Assembly (NCBI GenBank): GCA_023411375.1
Contig: JAEYOW010000035.1
Span: 22,618-86,617, forward strand
DNA length: 64,000 nt
Reading direction: 5' to 3'
DNA from: Bacillota bacterium
Lineage (GTDB): Bacteria > Bacillota > Clostridia > Christensenellales > Aristaeellaceae
Below, piece after piece: positions 51,671-60,569 of the stretch. The first letter of the stretch is position 1; every line of letters starts with the position of its first letter. A model generated the notes under the pieces. It was not told the DNA's origin and searched no databases. It saw nothing but the letters and a program-made list of their open reading frames with translations. A program made the translations under genes and the position numbers.

Positions 51671-53809
51671 CTACCGCTTAAGATAACCGCTTTTCTCCCA
51701 AAGCGCCACCCAGTCCTGAAGGCGGTTGAGCAAATCAGCGTTACACTTGGTTTTTTGCATCATATCGATCAGCTGTACCACAGCCTCGCCGTTCGTGGTG
51801 GAGCCAAGCACCTTGCGGATGGCGCGGAGGCCTTCCTTCTGCTCGTCCGTCAGGAGCATATCGTCCTTTTTGGTGCCGCTCTGCTGCAAGTCGATCATGG
51901 GATAAACCGGGTCGCCGCTCTGGCGCGTGCAAAGGAACAGCTCCATATTCGCGGTGCCCTTGAATTCTTCAAAGATGATATCGTCCACGCGCGATCCCGT
52001 TTCCACAGCGATCGTGGCGATCATCGTCAGGCTGCCGGCGTCGCGCGTGTTGCGCGCCGCGCCGAAAAAGCGCTTGGGGCGCACCAGCGCCGCCGGGGTG
52101 ACGGTGTTGGTCATGGGACGGCCGCCCTGAACAAGCGCGGCCTGATAGGCGCGGGTCAGCTTGGTGAGGCTATCCAGCAGGATGACGACGTTTCGGCCTT
52201 CCTCCACCAGCCGCTCCGCACGCTCCAGCATCGTCTCGCTCACGCGGGTCTGGGTTTCGGGCGCGTCGGCAAAGGTGGTGGCGAATACCTCGGCATCCAC
52301 CGATTCGCGGATTTCCGTCACTTCCTCGGGCGCGACGTCGATCAGCAGCATCAGCACCTCGGCGTTTTCATCGTTACGCTTGATGGCACGGCTGATTTCG
52401 CGCAGCAACGCAAGCCTGCCGCTATCCGGCGGCGAAACGATCATCGCGCGCTGGCCGAAGCCAATAGGCGCGATCAGGTCGACCAGCCGGATGGCCATGC
52501 TGCCCTGGTGCTCCGCGCTTTCAAGCATAATGCGCTTATCAGGATAGACGGGCACAAGCTGATCGAAGGAGAGGCGATCCGGATTTTCTTCCGGTTCGCG
52601 GCCGTTGAGCTTTTCCACAAAAAGCAGTGCGGCGAATTTATCGCTGTCCCGCTGCGCGCGCGCCTTGCCTTCCACATAATCGCCCGTACGCAGGCCGTAG
52701 CGCCGTACCTGGGCCATGGATACATAAATATCCTTTTTACCGGGCAAAAGCGACCGTCCGCGAAGGAAGCCGTATCCGTCTGGCAAAATTTCAAGCACGC
52801 CGGCCGCAGGCTCGCCTTCCGGCGCCTGAAGAAGATCGGGCACCTGTCCGGCCTCCGCCTGCTCGGCAAACTGCGGGTCGCGTCCCATGCGGTACAGGCT
52901 GTCGTTATAGTTGGCTTCCGTGGTCGGCTGCTGCTGATAGCCACGCTGTTGATAGCCGTAGCCGGTATTCGCATTACCGGGGCGGTAGCCGCCCTGCTGG
53001 TAGCCGCGCTGCTGATATCCGCCATAATTGCTGTTGCCGGGGCGGTAGCCGCCCTGCTGGTAGCCGCCAAACCCCTGCTCCCGGTTGCCATATTCCGGGC
53101 GGCTCTGGTACGGCGCGCGCTGCGGCGCGGCGCGGTAGCCAAGGCGGTAGCCGTCCAGCTTGGGCGCGTTCTCCGGAATGGAGCGGGGCTGCTCGCTGAA
53201 CGCGGGCGCGACCTCCGCCTGTTCCGGCGGTTCAGATGCAAACCGCTCCGCCGGGGCGGGCTGTCGCATAACAGGGGTTTGCGGACCAAAGCGGTTGGTT
53301 GTGCCCACCGGACGCTGCGGCTGCTGCCACGCCGGCTTTTGCGGTGCCTCGCTCTGCGTGGTGCTTCTCGCCTGCCATGCCTGACGGTAAACAGGCCGAT
53401 AACCGCCCTGCTCCTGCGGATGGTTCCAGGGGCGAAATCCAGCCCCCGGCTCAACGGAGGTAACATCGGCGGACAGGGCTGCTTCCTGAAGTTTTTGCAT
53501 ATCCTGAGCGGTTTCGTCCTTCTTCGGAGCCGCATCCTCCTCCGCAGTCTTTTCCTGTTCGGGCTTTTCAACGACGGCTGCGCTATTCTGCGGCCGTGCA
53601 ATTGCTGCGGCTTCCGTTTCAATCCTTTCCTTGCCTGCGCTCGCGTTCATAATCGGCTCTGCGGCCGTATCCTCCGCCGCGCCCAGCGCCTCAGAAATAC
53701 GGGCTACAATCCCTTCTTTATCGATACCGGCGCTCAGCTTCACACCCTTTTCCTTGGCAAGCTTGCGCAATTGAACGACAGTCATGGCTTGCAGTTCCCT
53801 GTTCTGCAA
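51671..53809 (-). CDS. rho: Divergent Rho factor with prion-like insertion and degenerate ATPase motifs
   Basis: A 712-residue Rho homologue, far longer than the ~420 of classic Rho. TTG 53809 has ggagg seven bases upstream. The Rho N-domain (LRKLAKEKGVKLS) comes first, then ~270 disordered residues with a Q/G/Y/N-rich prion-like stretch (~241–297; GGYQQGGYRPGN repeats). The cold-shock-like RNA domain is at ~335–400 (GVLEILPDGYGFLR). The motor keeps ILLDSLTKLTRAY and RPKRFFGAARN, but the P-loop reads PPDSGRL (460–466) where Rho has PPKAGKT, and IDERPEEV is IDVAPEEV. ATP hydrolysis is therefore doubtful. Confidence 0.9.
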   Translation of the reverse strand: MQNRELQAMTVVQLRKLAKEKGVKLSAGIDKEGIVARISEALGAAEDTAAEPIMNASAGKERIETEAAAIARPQNSAAVVEKPEQEKTAEEDAAPKKDETAQDMQKLQEAALSADVTSVEPGAGFRPWNHPQEQGGYRPVYRQAWQARSTTQSEAPQKPAWQQPQRPVGTTNRFGPQTPVMRQPAPAERFASEPPEQAEVAPAFSEQPRSIPENAPKLDGYRLGYRAAPQRAPYQSRPEYGNREQGFGGYQQGGYRPGNSNYGGYQQRGYQQGGYRPGNANTGYGYQQRGYQQQPTTEANYNDSLYRMGRDPQFAEQAEAGQVPDLLQAPEGEPAAGVLEILPDGYGFLRGRSLLPGKKDIYVSMAQVRRYGLRTGDYVEGKARAQRDSDKFAALLFVEKLNGREPEENPDRLSFDQLVPVYPDKRIMLESAEHQGSMAIRLVDLIAPIGFGQRAMIVSPPDSGRLALLREISRAIKRNDENAEVLMLLIDVAPEEVTEIRESVDAEVFATTFADAPETQTRVSETMLERAERLVEEGRNVVILLDSLTKLTRAYQAALVQGGRPMTNTVTPAALVRPKRFFGAARNTRDAGSLTMIATIAVETGSRVDDIIFEEFKGTANMELFLCTRQSGDPVYPMIDLQQSGTKKDDMLLTDEQKEGLRAIRKVLGSTTNGEAVVQLIDMMQKTKCNADLLNRLQDWVALWEKSGYLKR

Positions 53810-53882
53810 TGTGAACCCTCCTTACTTTTTCCGTGCCCGATGCTGTAGAACTGATGTGAAAAAACAGATAGACAACTTTTGC

Positions 53883-54896
53883 TTATGCCTTGCGCGCAAC
53901 GATGACGTCGCGCTCTACCGCCTGCTCTACCCAATGGGAAAAATCATTGTACGGCCTATCCTCCAGGACGCTTAAACCAGCCTCCCGCATGGCCCGCGCC
54001 ACCTCCGGCCGGCGCAGCGTATTGGCGTTAAAGGCAAGTGCGACCACGCCGCCGCGTTTAAGCACGGGCATGCATGATCTCAAAAGCGCCCCCACCAGCT
54101 TTTGAAGCGACGAGATGCCTTTGCCTTCCCGGGGAGCATGCTGAACGCCATACGGCAAATCGCTGACCAGCAGGTGGCAGCTTTCCTGACGAAGCAGGCT
54201 GTTAAGCCGCGTCGCGTCGCCATTAATCAGGCTCAGAGTGCGCGTATCGCCCTGCTTCATGTTTTCCGGCGTATCCGCAAGCGTATAGGTAATCCGCCTT
54301 GCGCTTCCGCCCCCCGCCATTGTTTGTGAGCCGCTCTCGCGCCTGTGCTTCAAGCGGTGCATTTTCAAAAAGCGTTCGAAATAGGCATCCGTTTCAGCAA
54401 GCGCTTTGGCGTTTAATTCCACGCCGACAGCGTTATCCCCTTCCTGCATGGCGCAAAACAACGTCGTCGCCTTTCCGCAAAGCGGATCAAGCACGCACAG
54501 CGGAGCGTCCGACCTGGCAAAATCGGAGGCAGCCTTTGCACAGTGAAGCATCATCATCGTGAAATCCGCATTGGTTTTTCCCTTATACTTGAGCACTTGC
54601 GACAGATCGTCGGGCAAATACTCACCCCTGTCGCGCCGCAAGGGAACCAGCGCCCGGTCGCGAAGCTCAGCGGCAAAACAGATGGCCGAATGGCGCGACA
54701 GAGCGCGCCAGCATTCTTCCGTCATATATTCCGTATCAAATACAAGAAACGGTTCACCCTGAATGCCTGTAAGCTGCGGCTCCGCCTCCAGCCCCCACGC
54801 GGCCAGCAGACATTGGAGTTCAATCAGCGCAAGCTTTTGTAGCGATTGCCGATATCTCACATTTGCATGCGGCTTGACAAGCATTGCGTAACGCAC
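53883..54896 (-). CDS. Trm11-like (UPF0020) RNA/DNA methyltransferase
   Basis: GTG 54896 is chosen because a TTGCAA–17–TATAAT promoter (54,964–54,992) lies inside the longer frame and agagg precedes this codon. The ~337-residue product has an N-terminal THUMP-like part and a Rossmann methyltransferase: LDPLCGKATTLFCAM (SAM loop), VGVELNAKAL, GDATRL and the catalytic SDLPYGVQH, the D-P/L-P-Y signature of tRNA guanine-N2 methylases such as Trm11/TrmN. Substrate most likely tRNA. Confidence 0.8.
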   Translation of the reverse strand: MRYAMLVKPHANVRYRQSLQKLALIELQCLLAAWGLEAEPQLTGIQGEPFLVFDTEYMTEECWRALSRHSAICFAAELRDRALVPLRRDRGEYLPDDLSQVLKYKGKTNADFTMMMLHCAKAASDFARSDAPLCVLDPLCGKATTLFCAMQEGDNAVGVELNAKALAETDAYFERFLKMHRLKHRRESGSQTMAGGGSARRITYTLADTPENMKQGDTRTLSLINGDATRLNSLLRQESCHLLVSDLPYGVQHAPREGKGISSLQKLVGALLRSCMPVLKRGGVVALAFNANTLRRPEVARAMREAGLSVLEDRPYNDFSHWVEQAVERDVIVARKA

Positions 54897-54963
54897 AAAG
54901 AACCTCTTTCCATCAACCGTATTCGGACAACAAGAAGAACCTGATTGACCATCAGTTAAAGCC

Positions 54964-54992
54964 ATTATAGCACACGGATAAAGGTTTTGCAA
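54964..54992 (-). promoter_or_regulatory. Promoter of the Trm11-like gene
   Basis: On the minus strand TTGCAA (54987–54992) and TATAAT (54964–54969) are 17 bases apart. It fixes the start of the methyltransferase downstream of ~54,957. Confidence 0.75.
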
Positions 54993-55089
54993 TCATTTTC
55001 CCTCGACAGCATTCGTAACATTTGCCCATGAACCGGCATTTCCGATACATAGCCTGCATATTGAATGTTCGGGTTTTTAGGTTTCATCC

Positions 55090-55127
55090 GTTAAAGAAAG
55101 CGCCGCACATGGCAAACATGTGCGGCG
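55090..55127 (-). terminator. Terminator of the hutP–cmk–ispH/rpsA operon
   Basis: A perfect 11-base-pair stem CGCCGCACATG/CATGTGCGGCG (55101–55127) with a five-base loop; on the minus strand it is followed by CTTTCTTT. It lies ~25 bases after the rpsA stop. Confidence 0.8.
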
Positions 55128-55152
55128 CGGTAAAAGCGGTTACGGGCGCTGA

Positions 55153-57177
55153 TTATTCAGCGCTTCCCTTTTCATTGGCCTCAGCTTCCAGAGCGGCGCC
55201 GACAGCTTCAATGTCCACGGGAACGGCATCCTCGCCATTATCATAGGCGGGAGCGGCTTCTTCCTCCATGGGTTCCGGCTCCAGCAGTGCGCGGATGCTC
55301 AGACTGATGCGCTTGGCTTCGGGATCGATGCTGAGCACCTTAACCTGTACCTCGTCGCCCACATTGACGGCGTCCTCCACCTTGTTGATGCGGGTGGTGG
55401 CGCACTGGCTGATATGCACCAGGCCGTCGATACCCGGTTCCAGCTCTACAAACGCGCCAAAGGTCGTAATGCGAACCACTTTACCCATCACCACAGCGCC
55501 CTCGGGGTACTTTTCGGGCGCGATATCCCAAGGCTTGGGCTGAAGCTGCTTCAAACCAAGCTGAATACGTTCGCGCTCGGGATCAAGGCTCAGGATCTTC
55601 ACATCGACTTCCTGGTCGGGAGCGACGATCTCGGAAGGATGCTTTACATGGGCCCAGCTCAGATCGGTCACATGAATGAGGCCGTCCACGCCGCCCAGGT
55701 CCACAAACGCGCCGAAATCGGTCAGGCGGCGAACGATGCCGTGCACCACTTCGCCCTCTTGCAGCCTTCCCCAAGCCTCCGCCTTCTTAGCGGCGGATTC
55801 TTCCTTAACCACGGCACGGCGGCTGGCGACAATGCGCCGCTTCTGCTCGTCCATCTCAATGATTTTGAGCTTCAGGGTCTGACCGACGAATTCGCCGATC
55901 TTTTCCACATAACGGTTGGAGAGCTGCGACGCAGGCACGAACGCGCGAATACCGTTGACCATGCAAATCAGGCCGCCCTTAACGACCTCCTTGCCCACGC
56001 CCTCGACATATTCGTTGTTCTCATGCTTTTGAACAAGCTCTGCAAAGGCCTTGCGGTTCAAGATATTGCGCTGCGACAGCAAAACATTGCCTTCGCCGTC
56101 GTTAACCTTGACGACCTCCACCTCAATCTCGTCGCCCAGCTTTACATCTTCCGTCACCAGGTCCTCGCGCTTGATCAGTCCGTCGGACTTGAAGCCGATG
56201 TTGACGCAGACTTCATCATCGGTGATCTGCACTACGGTACCCGTCACCGTCTGTCCGGGCCTGATCTTGACCAGAGTCGCTTCCACGTCAGCCATAAAGC
56301 TGTCCTTTTCCGCTTCCTCGGTGGAAACCTGCCGGTCCAATTGTTCCTTGTCAGTCATGCGTGTGACAACCTCCTTAAGTGACCAATCCGGCGTGCTCGC
56401 GCCGGCGGTAATTCCAATGGATTCCAAATGGATATTTGCAAAGCCCGGCGGAATGTCCGCCGCGCGCTCTACCAAAAGGGTCCGCTCGCAAATGCCCTTG
56501 CAAGTCTCGTACAGCTTGCGCGTGTTCGCGCTGTTTTTACCGCCGACCACCAGCATCGCATCCACCTGGGACGCCAGGCGCTTCGCCTCGCTCTGCCTGA
56601 GAACGGTTGCCGTACAAATCGTATCCTGAACGGTTAGCTCGTCCACCCTCTCCCGCAAAACAGGAAGGATTTCTTCCCAGCGTTCGTGCGGAAAAGTCGT
56701 CTGCGAAACCGCAAGCGCGCGCGCAAGCCTTGGTAGCCTCCGCGCCTCACCGGGATCATGAACGGTAAAAACCTGTCCTTGTCCATAACCAATGGTGCCG
56801 ATCACCTCGGGATGATCCGCCTGGCCGACTAAAATAACGGGCGAACCGTCCGCGCTGTACCTTGCGACCACATCATGAAGGCGCGCCACAAAGGGACAGG
56901 TAAGGTCGATCACATTTCTTGCAGCTTCGCGAAGTTTGGCGGTCACTGCCGGAGCGACGCCATGGCTTCGGATCATAACGGTCTTTCCACGGGCCTGTTC
57001 AATCTCGTGAACCGCTGAAACCTGAACGGCCTCCAGCTTCTCGATAACCTGCGGATTATGAACCAGTTCTCCGAAGGTGACGATTTCTGCTCCGCCCTCC
57101 GCGGCCTTGAGCGCCTCGTTCACCGCGCGCCGGACCCCCATACAAAAGCCCGCGTGCTGCGCCACTACTACCGGCAT
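55153..57177 (-). CDS. ispH-rpsA: IspH–ribosomal protein S1 fusion
   Basis: A 674-residue bifunctional protein. Residues ~1–280 are 4-hydroxy-3-methylbut-2-enyl diphosphate reductase, the last step of the MEP isoprenoid pathway, with Fe–S cysteines in AGFCMGVRRAV, DLTCPFVARLH and the C of ICTATVLRQ, and the SHGVAP and GITAGASTPDW motifs. From ~300, four S1 RNA-binding domains follow (GQTVTGTVVQITDDEVCVNIGFKSDGLI, then three more; KVVRITTFGAFVELEPGIDGLVHIS is the last). This fusion is a hallmark of Clostridia. Acidic C-terminal tail. Confidence 0.96.
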   Translation of the reverse strand: MPVVVAQHAGFCMGVRRAVNEALKAAEGGAEIVTFGELVHNPQVIEKLEAVQVSAVHEIEQARGKTVMIRSHGVAPAVTAKLREAARNVIDLTCPFVARLHDVVARYSADGSPVILVGQADHPEVIGTIGYGQGQVFTVHDPGEARRLPRLARALAVSQTTFPHERWEEILPVLRERVDELTVQDTICTATVLRQSEAKRLASQVDAMLVVGGKNSANTRKLYETCKGICERTLLVERAADIPPGFANIHLESIGITAGASTPDWSLKEVVTRMTDKEQLDRQVSTEEAEKDSFMADVEATLVKIRPGQTVTGTVVQITDDEVCVNIGFKSDGLIKREDLVTEDVKLGDEIEVEVVKVNDGEGNVLLSQRNILNRKAFAELVQKHENNEYVEGVGKEVVKGGLICMVNGIRAFVPASQLSNRYVEKIGEFVGQTLKLKIIEMDEQKRRIVASRRAVVKEESAAKKAEAWGRLQEGEVVHGIVRRLTDFGAFVDLGGVDGLIHVTDLSWAHVKHPSEIVAPDQEVDVKILSLDPERERIQLGLKQLQPKPWDIAPEKYPEGAVVMGKVVRITTFGAFVELEPGIDGLVHISQCATTRINKVEDAVNVGDEVQVKVLSIDPEAKRISLSIRALLEPEPMEEEAAPAYDNGEDAVPVDIEAVGAALEAEANEKGSAE

Positions 57178-57312
57178 CCAACCGTCCTCCCAAGCATAAC
57201 ATGAACACTATTCGCCGTCCAAGACGGATTTCCTTCTTTTTCGTCGGCAAATTCACAAAATTTCCGTCTTGCATTTTGGAACCCTTCCAAAACAGCGCCG
57301 TCTAGCAGTCAA

Positions 57313-58638
57313 TCAGGCGTTTTTGAGCTCCGAAGCCTCTTTGCCGGTCCTTTGCGCGTGCGCCGCGGCAAGGCCGCGGTAGGTTTCGGTAATCATGGAA
57401 AGCACCCCGTCGCACGTTTCCTTGTTGACGCCCTTCTGCTTAAGCGCGCTGAGCGATATTGGCTGTCCGTAATAGACGTCGATATGCTTAAACAGTCTCG
57501 GCTTGTCCGTGATATAGGCGGGCAGCAGCCTAACGCCGCTCCGGAGCGCGATCATGGAAATGCCGCTTTCCAAATCCTCCATGAGGCCCTGCTTGTGGCG
57601 CGTACCCTCCGGGAAAATCCCCAGCGGATGGCCGTCCTTTAGGGTCTTGAGGCACGCGCGCACGGCGGCCATATCCATGTTGTGGCGGTCCACGGGAATC
57701 ATGCGCATACAATTGAACATCCACCTGAGGATGGGATTTCGCACAAGCTCCTTTTTGCCTAAAAAGCGTATCTGATACCTATAGCATTTCCACCCCGCCA
57801 CAAGCGGGTCGAGCATGCTGCCGTGGTTTGCGATCAGGATATACGGGGCGTCAAGCTGCGCGTTTTCCTCGTGATGATATCTGACGGGCATCAGCGTTGT
57901 AAACAGGAATCGCGCGGCGCCGCACGCAACCCGGTACATGGGGGTGAACTTCTCCTCCGGTCTGGGCTTATGCCCCAGCTTCATCCGCACACGCCTGACG
58001 ATATCCCAGACGACCTGCTCCTGCGTCAGCTCGGAAGAATCCAGCAACTGCGCATCCTCTGCGGGCCGCAGAGGGTCTACCGCGCGCGTCATATCCTGCT
58101 CGTCGCGGCGAATCACATCCGCAAGCACCTCCTCATAGGTCGAGGGGTCTCCCTTGCGCTGAAGCTCGTCAAACCGGCGCTTTGCTCGCACCTCTGCGGA
58201 AGCGGTCAGGTAAATTTTAACCGTAGCGTCCGGCAGTACCTTGGTGCCGATATCGCGCCCGTCCAGCAGCATGCTCTGCTGCCTTGCCAACGCCTGCTGC
58301 CGCGCGACCATGGCGCGGCGAACGCCCGCCACTTTGGAGATGGTGCTTGTCGCCATACTGATTTCCGGGGTGCGAATGAGGCCTGTAACATCCTCGCCGC
58401 CAATCAGCGTGCGCTGCCGTCCGTCCTCATAGCGTACCTCGGGAAGCGTGCGCTCCGCCAAGGCACAAAGCGACGCCTCATCCTCCACGCCAATCCCATC
58501 CCTGAGCGCCAGCCATGCAAAAGCACGGTACATCGCGCCCGTATCCAGATGCAGAATATGAAGCCGCGCCGCCACCTCGTCCGCCACGCTGCTTTTTCCT
58601 GCGCCTACGGGACCGTCAATCGCAATCGTATAGATCAA
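57313..58638 (-). CDS. cmk-plsC: Cytidylate kinase–PlsC acyltransferase fusion
   Basis: A 441-residue fusion from TTG 58638 (aagga upstream; ATG 58665 is an alternative). The N-terminal CMP kinase has IAIDGPVGAGKSSVADEVA, LDTGAMYRAF, GRDIGTKVLPDA and RRDEQDMTRAVDPLR. From ~235 the acyltransferase PlsC follows: IANHGSMLDPL (HxxxxD), RFLGKKEL and FPEGTRHKQG. It joins CDP-nucleotide supply to phosphatidate synthesis. It is 135 bases upstream of ispH–rpsA in the same operon. Confidence 0.93.
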   Translation of the reverse strand: MIYTIAIDGPVGAGKSSVADEVAARLHILHLDTGAMYRAFAWLALRDGIGVEDEASLCALAERTLPEVRYEDGRQRTLIGGEDVTGLIRTPEISMATSTISKVAGVRRAMVARQQALARQQSMLLDGRDIGTKVLPDATVKIYLTASAEVRAKRRFDELQRKGDPSTYEEVLADVIRRDEQDMTRAVDPLRPAEDAQLLDSSELTQEQVVWDIVRRVRMKLGHKPRPEEKFTPMYRVACGAARFLFTTLMPVRYHHEENAQLDAPYILIANHGSMLDPLVAGWKCYRYQIRFLGKKELVRNPILRWMFNCMRMIPVDRHNMDMAAVRACLKTLKDGHPLGIFPEGTRHKQGLMEDLESGISMIALRSGVRLLPAYITDKPRLFKHIDVYYGQPISLSALKQKGVNKETCDGVLSMITETYRGLAAAHAQRTGKEASELKNA

Positions 58639-58693
58639 AGCTATTCCTTCCTCTCTCACCCTCATGGCGGCATTACGCCTTTTGCCCGCCGCG

Positions 58694-59116
58694 CTAAATC
58701 GCGCGGTGCCCCAGCCCGATGCACACCTCGTCCAGGTGCCCCAGCCCGATGCTGAAAAACAGCGCCACCGCCACGTGCTCGCCACAGCGGGCGATGCCGA
58801 TTTTTCCCCCAACGCTCATGCCAAGCGCTTTGTGGGTAACCTGGTTGAGCGCTTCCCGCGCCGCGCCCGCGACGCCGCCCTCCTCCAGATGCGATTCACC
58901 AATCACCTGTTCGCGCTTGGCCGCCACCACGGCGCGCTCCACAATGCGCATGATGCCCGGCAGAAAATCGCCGCCAAAATCAGCGGCGGCGGCGCTGATG
59001 CCGTCAAGCATGAGCATTTTGCGCAGTCGCTGTTCCTCCTCACGGCTTCCCGACATACTCAGCTCAATTGCCGCGCGGGCAACCTCCCGGCTGCCAATGG
59101 GCGGTTTTCCATCCAT
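58694..59116 (-). CDS. HutP-family protein
   Basis: A 140-residue protein from ATG 59116. The sequence SREVARAAIELSMSGSREEEQRLRKML, AVVAAKREQVIGESHLEEGGVAGAAREAL and GKIGIARCGEHVAVALFFSIGLGHLDEV matches the HutP family, whose B. subtilis member is a histidine- and Mg-dependent antiterminator. Here no hut genes are present; it leads the cmk–ispH operon, so it is probably a family member with another role. Confidence 0.88.
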   Translation of the reverse strand: MDGKPPIGSREVARAAIELSMSGSREEEQRLRKMLMLDGISAAAADFGGDFLPGIMRIVERAVVAAKREQVIGESHLEEGGVAGAAREALNQVTHKALGMSVGGKIGIARCGEHVAVALFFSIGLGHLDEVCIGLGHRAI

Positions 59117-59157
59117 TCGGCATCCCCCTTCCACGTTGCGTATGCATTGATTGTGTT

Positions 59158-59186
59158 ATTATAGCATGGGTCAGCCCCGACTGCAA
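59158..59186 (-). promoter_or_regulatory. Promoter of the hutP-led operon
   Basis: On the minus strand TTGCAG (59181–59186) and TATAAT (59158–59163) are 17 bases apart, ~40 bases before the hutP-like ATG. Confidence 0.75.
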
Positions 59187-59316
59187 AGGGTACTTATGAT
59201 TTGGCGGCGGCGAATGCGCTCTCCTCATTTCTGGCTTGACACGCTTCTCCAGTCCGGGTAAGCTGAGGGAAAAGAGGCCGCTTCCCGCCGGAGCAGGCCG
59301 ATTGAGGGGGACTGGT

Positions 59317-60173
59317 ATGAGACTCGCCGTGATGGGGGATATCCACAGCAACCATGCCGCGCTTCGTGCCTGCCTGGCAAGCGCCCTCTCGCTTGGATCG
59401 GAAGCTTTTTTGCTCCTTGGGGATTACGTGAGCGACTGCGCCTGTCCTGAAAAAACCCTGGCTCTTCTGCGAGCGCTGTCCTCGCGCTTTCCCTGCCGCT
59501 TTGTTGCAGGCAATCGCGAGGAATACATGCTTAACCATCTGGACGGTGCGGACGACGGCTGGCGCAGCCCCTCCTCGGCAAGCGGAAGCCTCTTGTTTAC
59601 GTTCCGCCGGCTAGCCCGACGAGATTTTGATTTTTTCGCAGCCTTTCCATTGCCGGCCGCTTCGATGTCCCGGGTTTTCCCGCCCTCGAATACTGCCACG
59701 GCTCGCCGCTTAACACGCGTGGGAATCTCGCCTTTGGCAGCCAGGGCGCGAAGGACATCCTGGCGTCCCTTTCTTCGGACTTGCTCGTCTGCGCCCATAC
59801 GCACATACAGGGCGAATATACGCACGCGGGCAAAAGACTTGTGAATCCCGGCTCCGTAGGCATTCCATGGCGCTACGGCGGCAAAGCCCAGTTTGCCGTG
59901 CTGCGAAGCGACGGCGGCCCGTGGGATGTGACTTTTTTTCAGATTGATTACCCAAGGAAGGAAGCTGTGCGCGCGCTGCATGAAAGCGGCCTTTACAGCG
60001 AGGCCTGCGTATGGGCGCGGCTGACGGAGCACGCGCTTCTCACAGGCGACGACCTTACCGGCGCCTGCCTGCGGTGTGCGCTCGAAATCTGCATGCGCAC
60101 GGAAGGCCGCGCGGAGTGGTCCCGCCTGCCCGAGCGCTGCTGGCAGGAGGCGGCGGAACGCCTGGGTGTTTAA
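59317..60173 (+). pseudogene. Metallophosphoesterase (YfcE-like) broken by a frameshift
   Basis: From ATG 59317 (gaggggg upstream) the frame has GDIHSNHAALRA, LLLGDYVSD and VAGNREEY, the first metal motifs of a calcineurin-like phosphoesterase. Near 59,640–59,660 it slips: the proper continuation IAGRFDVPGFPALEYCHGSP runs in another frame, followed by VCAHTHIQGEY and RLVNPGSVGIPW, which supply the last metal ligands. One missing base explains it. An intact version would be ~285 residues. It may be a real mutation or a sequence error. Confidence 0.75.
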
Positions 60174-60177
60174 GTAC

Positions 60178-60404
60178 AAAAAAGAGCCTCCGCTGAATAC
60201 GCGAAAGCTCATAAAGACCCAAAGTGCCGCTGTGACCCTGTTTTTTCACCCGCTATGTTAAGCAGGCCGGTGCCCTACCACGATCCTTTGCCGTCCCCTG
60301 GCGCACCTCGCGGTACGGGGGCATGACATCCGATCATGGACGCGGACTCCGTTTTGTGAAATGTGGGTAAAAACAGAGCCCTGGCGCACACTTCAGGAGG
60401 CTCT
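60178..60404 (-). ncRNA. ssrS: 6S RNA
   Basis: The 396-base gap between the phosphoesterase and nadR holds a strong promoter (TTGACA–17–TATAAT) firing leftwards, a transcript of ~190 bases, and a terminator (10-base-pair GAGCTTTCGC/GCGGAGGCTC stem, then TTTTTT at 60178–60183). The 5' text CCTCCTGAAGTGTGCGCCAGGG pairs with the 3' text CAGCGGCACTTTGGG to form the closing stem, and both resemble conserved ends of 6S RNAs (UCUGAGAUGUUCGC and GGGUUACAGC...GCGGCAU in E. coli). 6S RNA mimics open promoters and holds sigma-A RNA polymerase in stationary phase. Confidence 0.72.
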
Positions 60405-60410
60405 GAAATT

Positions 60411-60439
60411 ATTATAGGAGCTTCCCGACCATCTGTCAA
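60411..60439 (-). promoter_or_regulatory. Consensus promoter of the 6S RNA
   Basis: On the minus strand TTGACA (60434–60439) and TATAAT (60411–60416), both perfect, are 17 bases apart. Transcription should begin around 60,404. Confidence 0.88.
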
Positions 60440-60569
60440 GAGTGCAAAATGAGTTCTGGCGCATGCAAATGATGCCATCGCTCCTATGCATTTTTTTAGA
60501 GTCTCTGCGGCATGCTGTTTTGAACGTCCTCTGATACGGTTTGAAAAAAGAAACACCGTTTACCGGAAA

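Noticed and set aside
51755..53848. 697-codon open frame antisense to rho
   Set aside because: It mirrors the coding frame of rho in GC-rich DNA, has no ribosome site or recognisable domain, and the opposite strand has full Rho homology.
58707..58752. Direct repeat TGCCCCAGCCCGATGC
   Set aside because: It encodes the repeated IGLGH motif at the C-terminus of the HutP-family protein, so no separate element is needed.
60369..60405. CAGAGCC/GGCTCTG hairpin followed by TTTTT on the minus strand, looking like a nadR terminator
   Set aside because: It starts exactly at the transcription start predicted from a perfect promoter at 60,411–60,439 and fits better as the 5' part of 6S RNA. A real terminator with a T6 run lies at the far end, 60,178–60,210.
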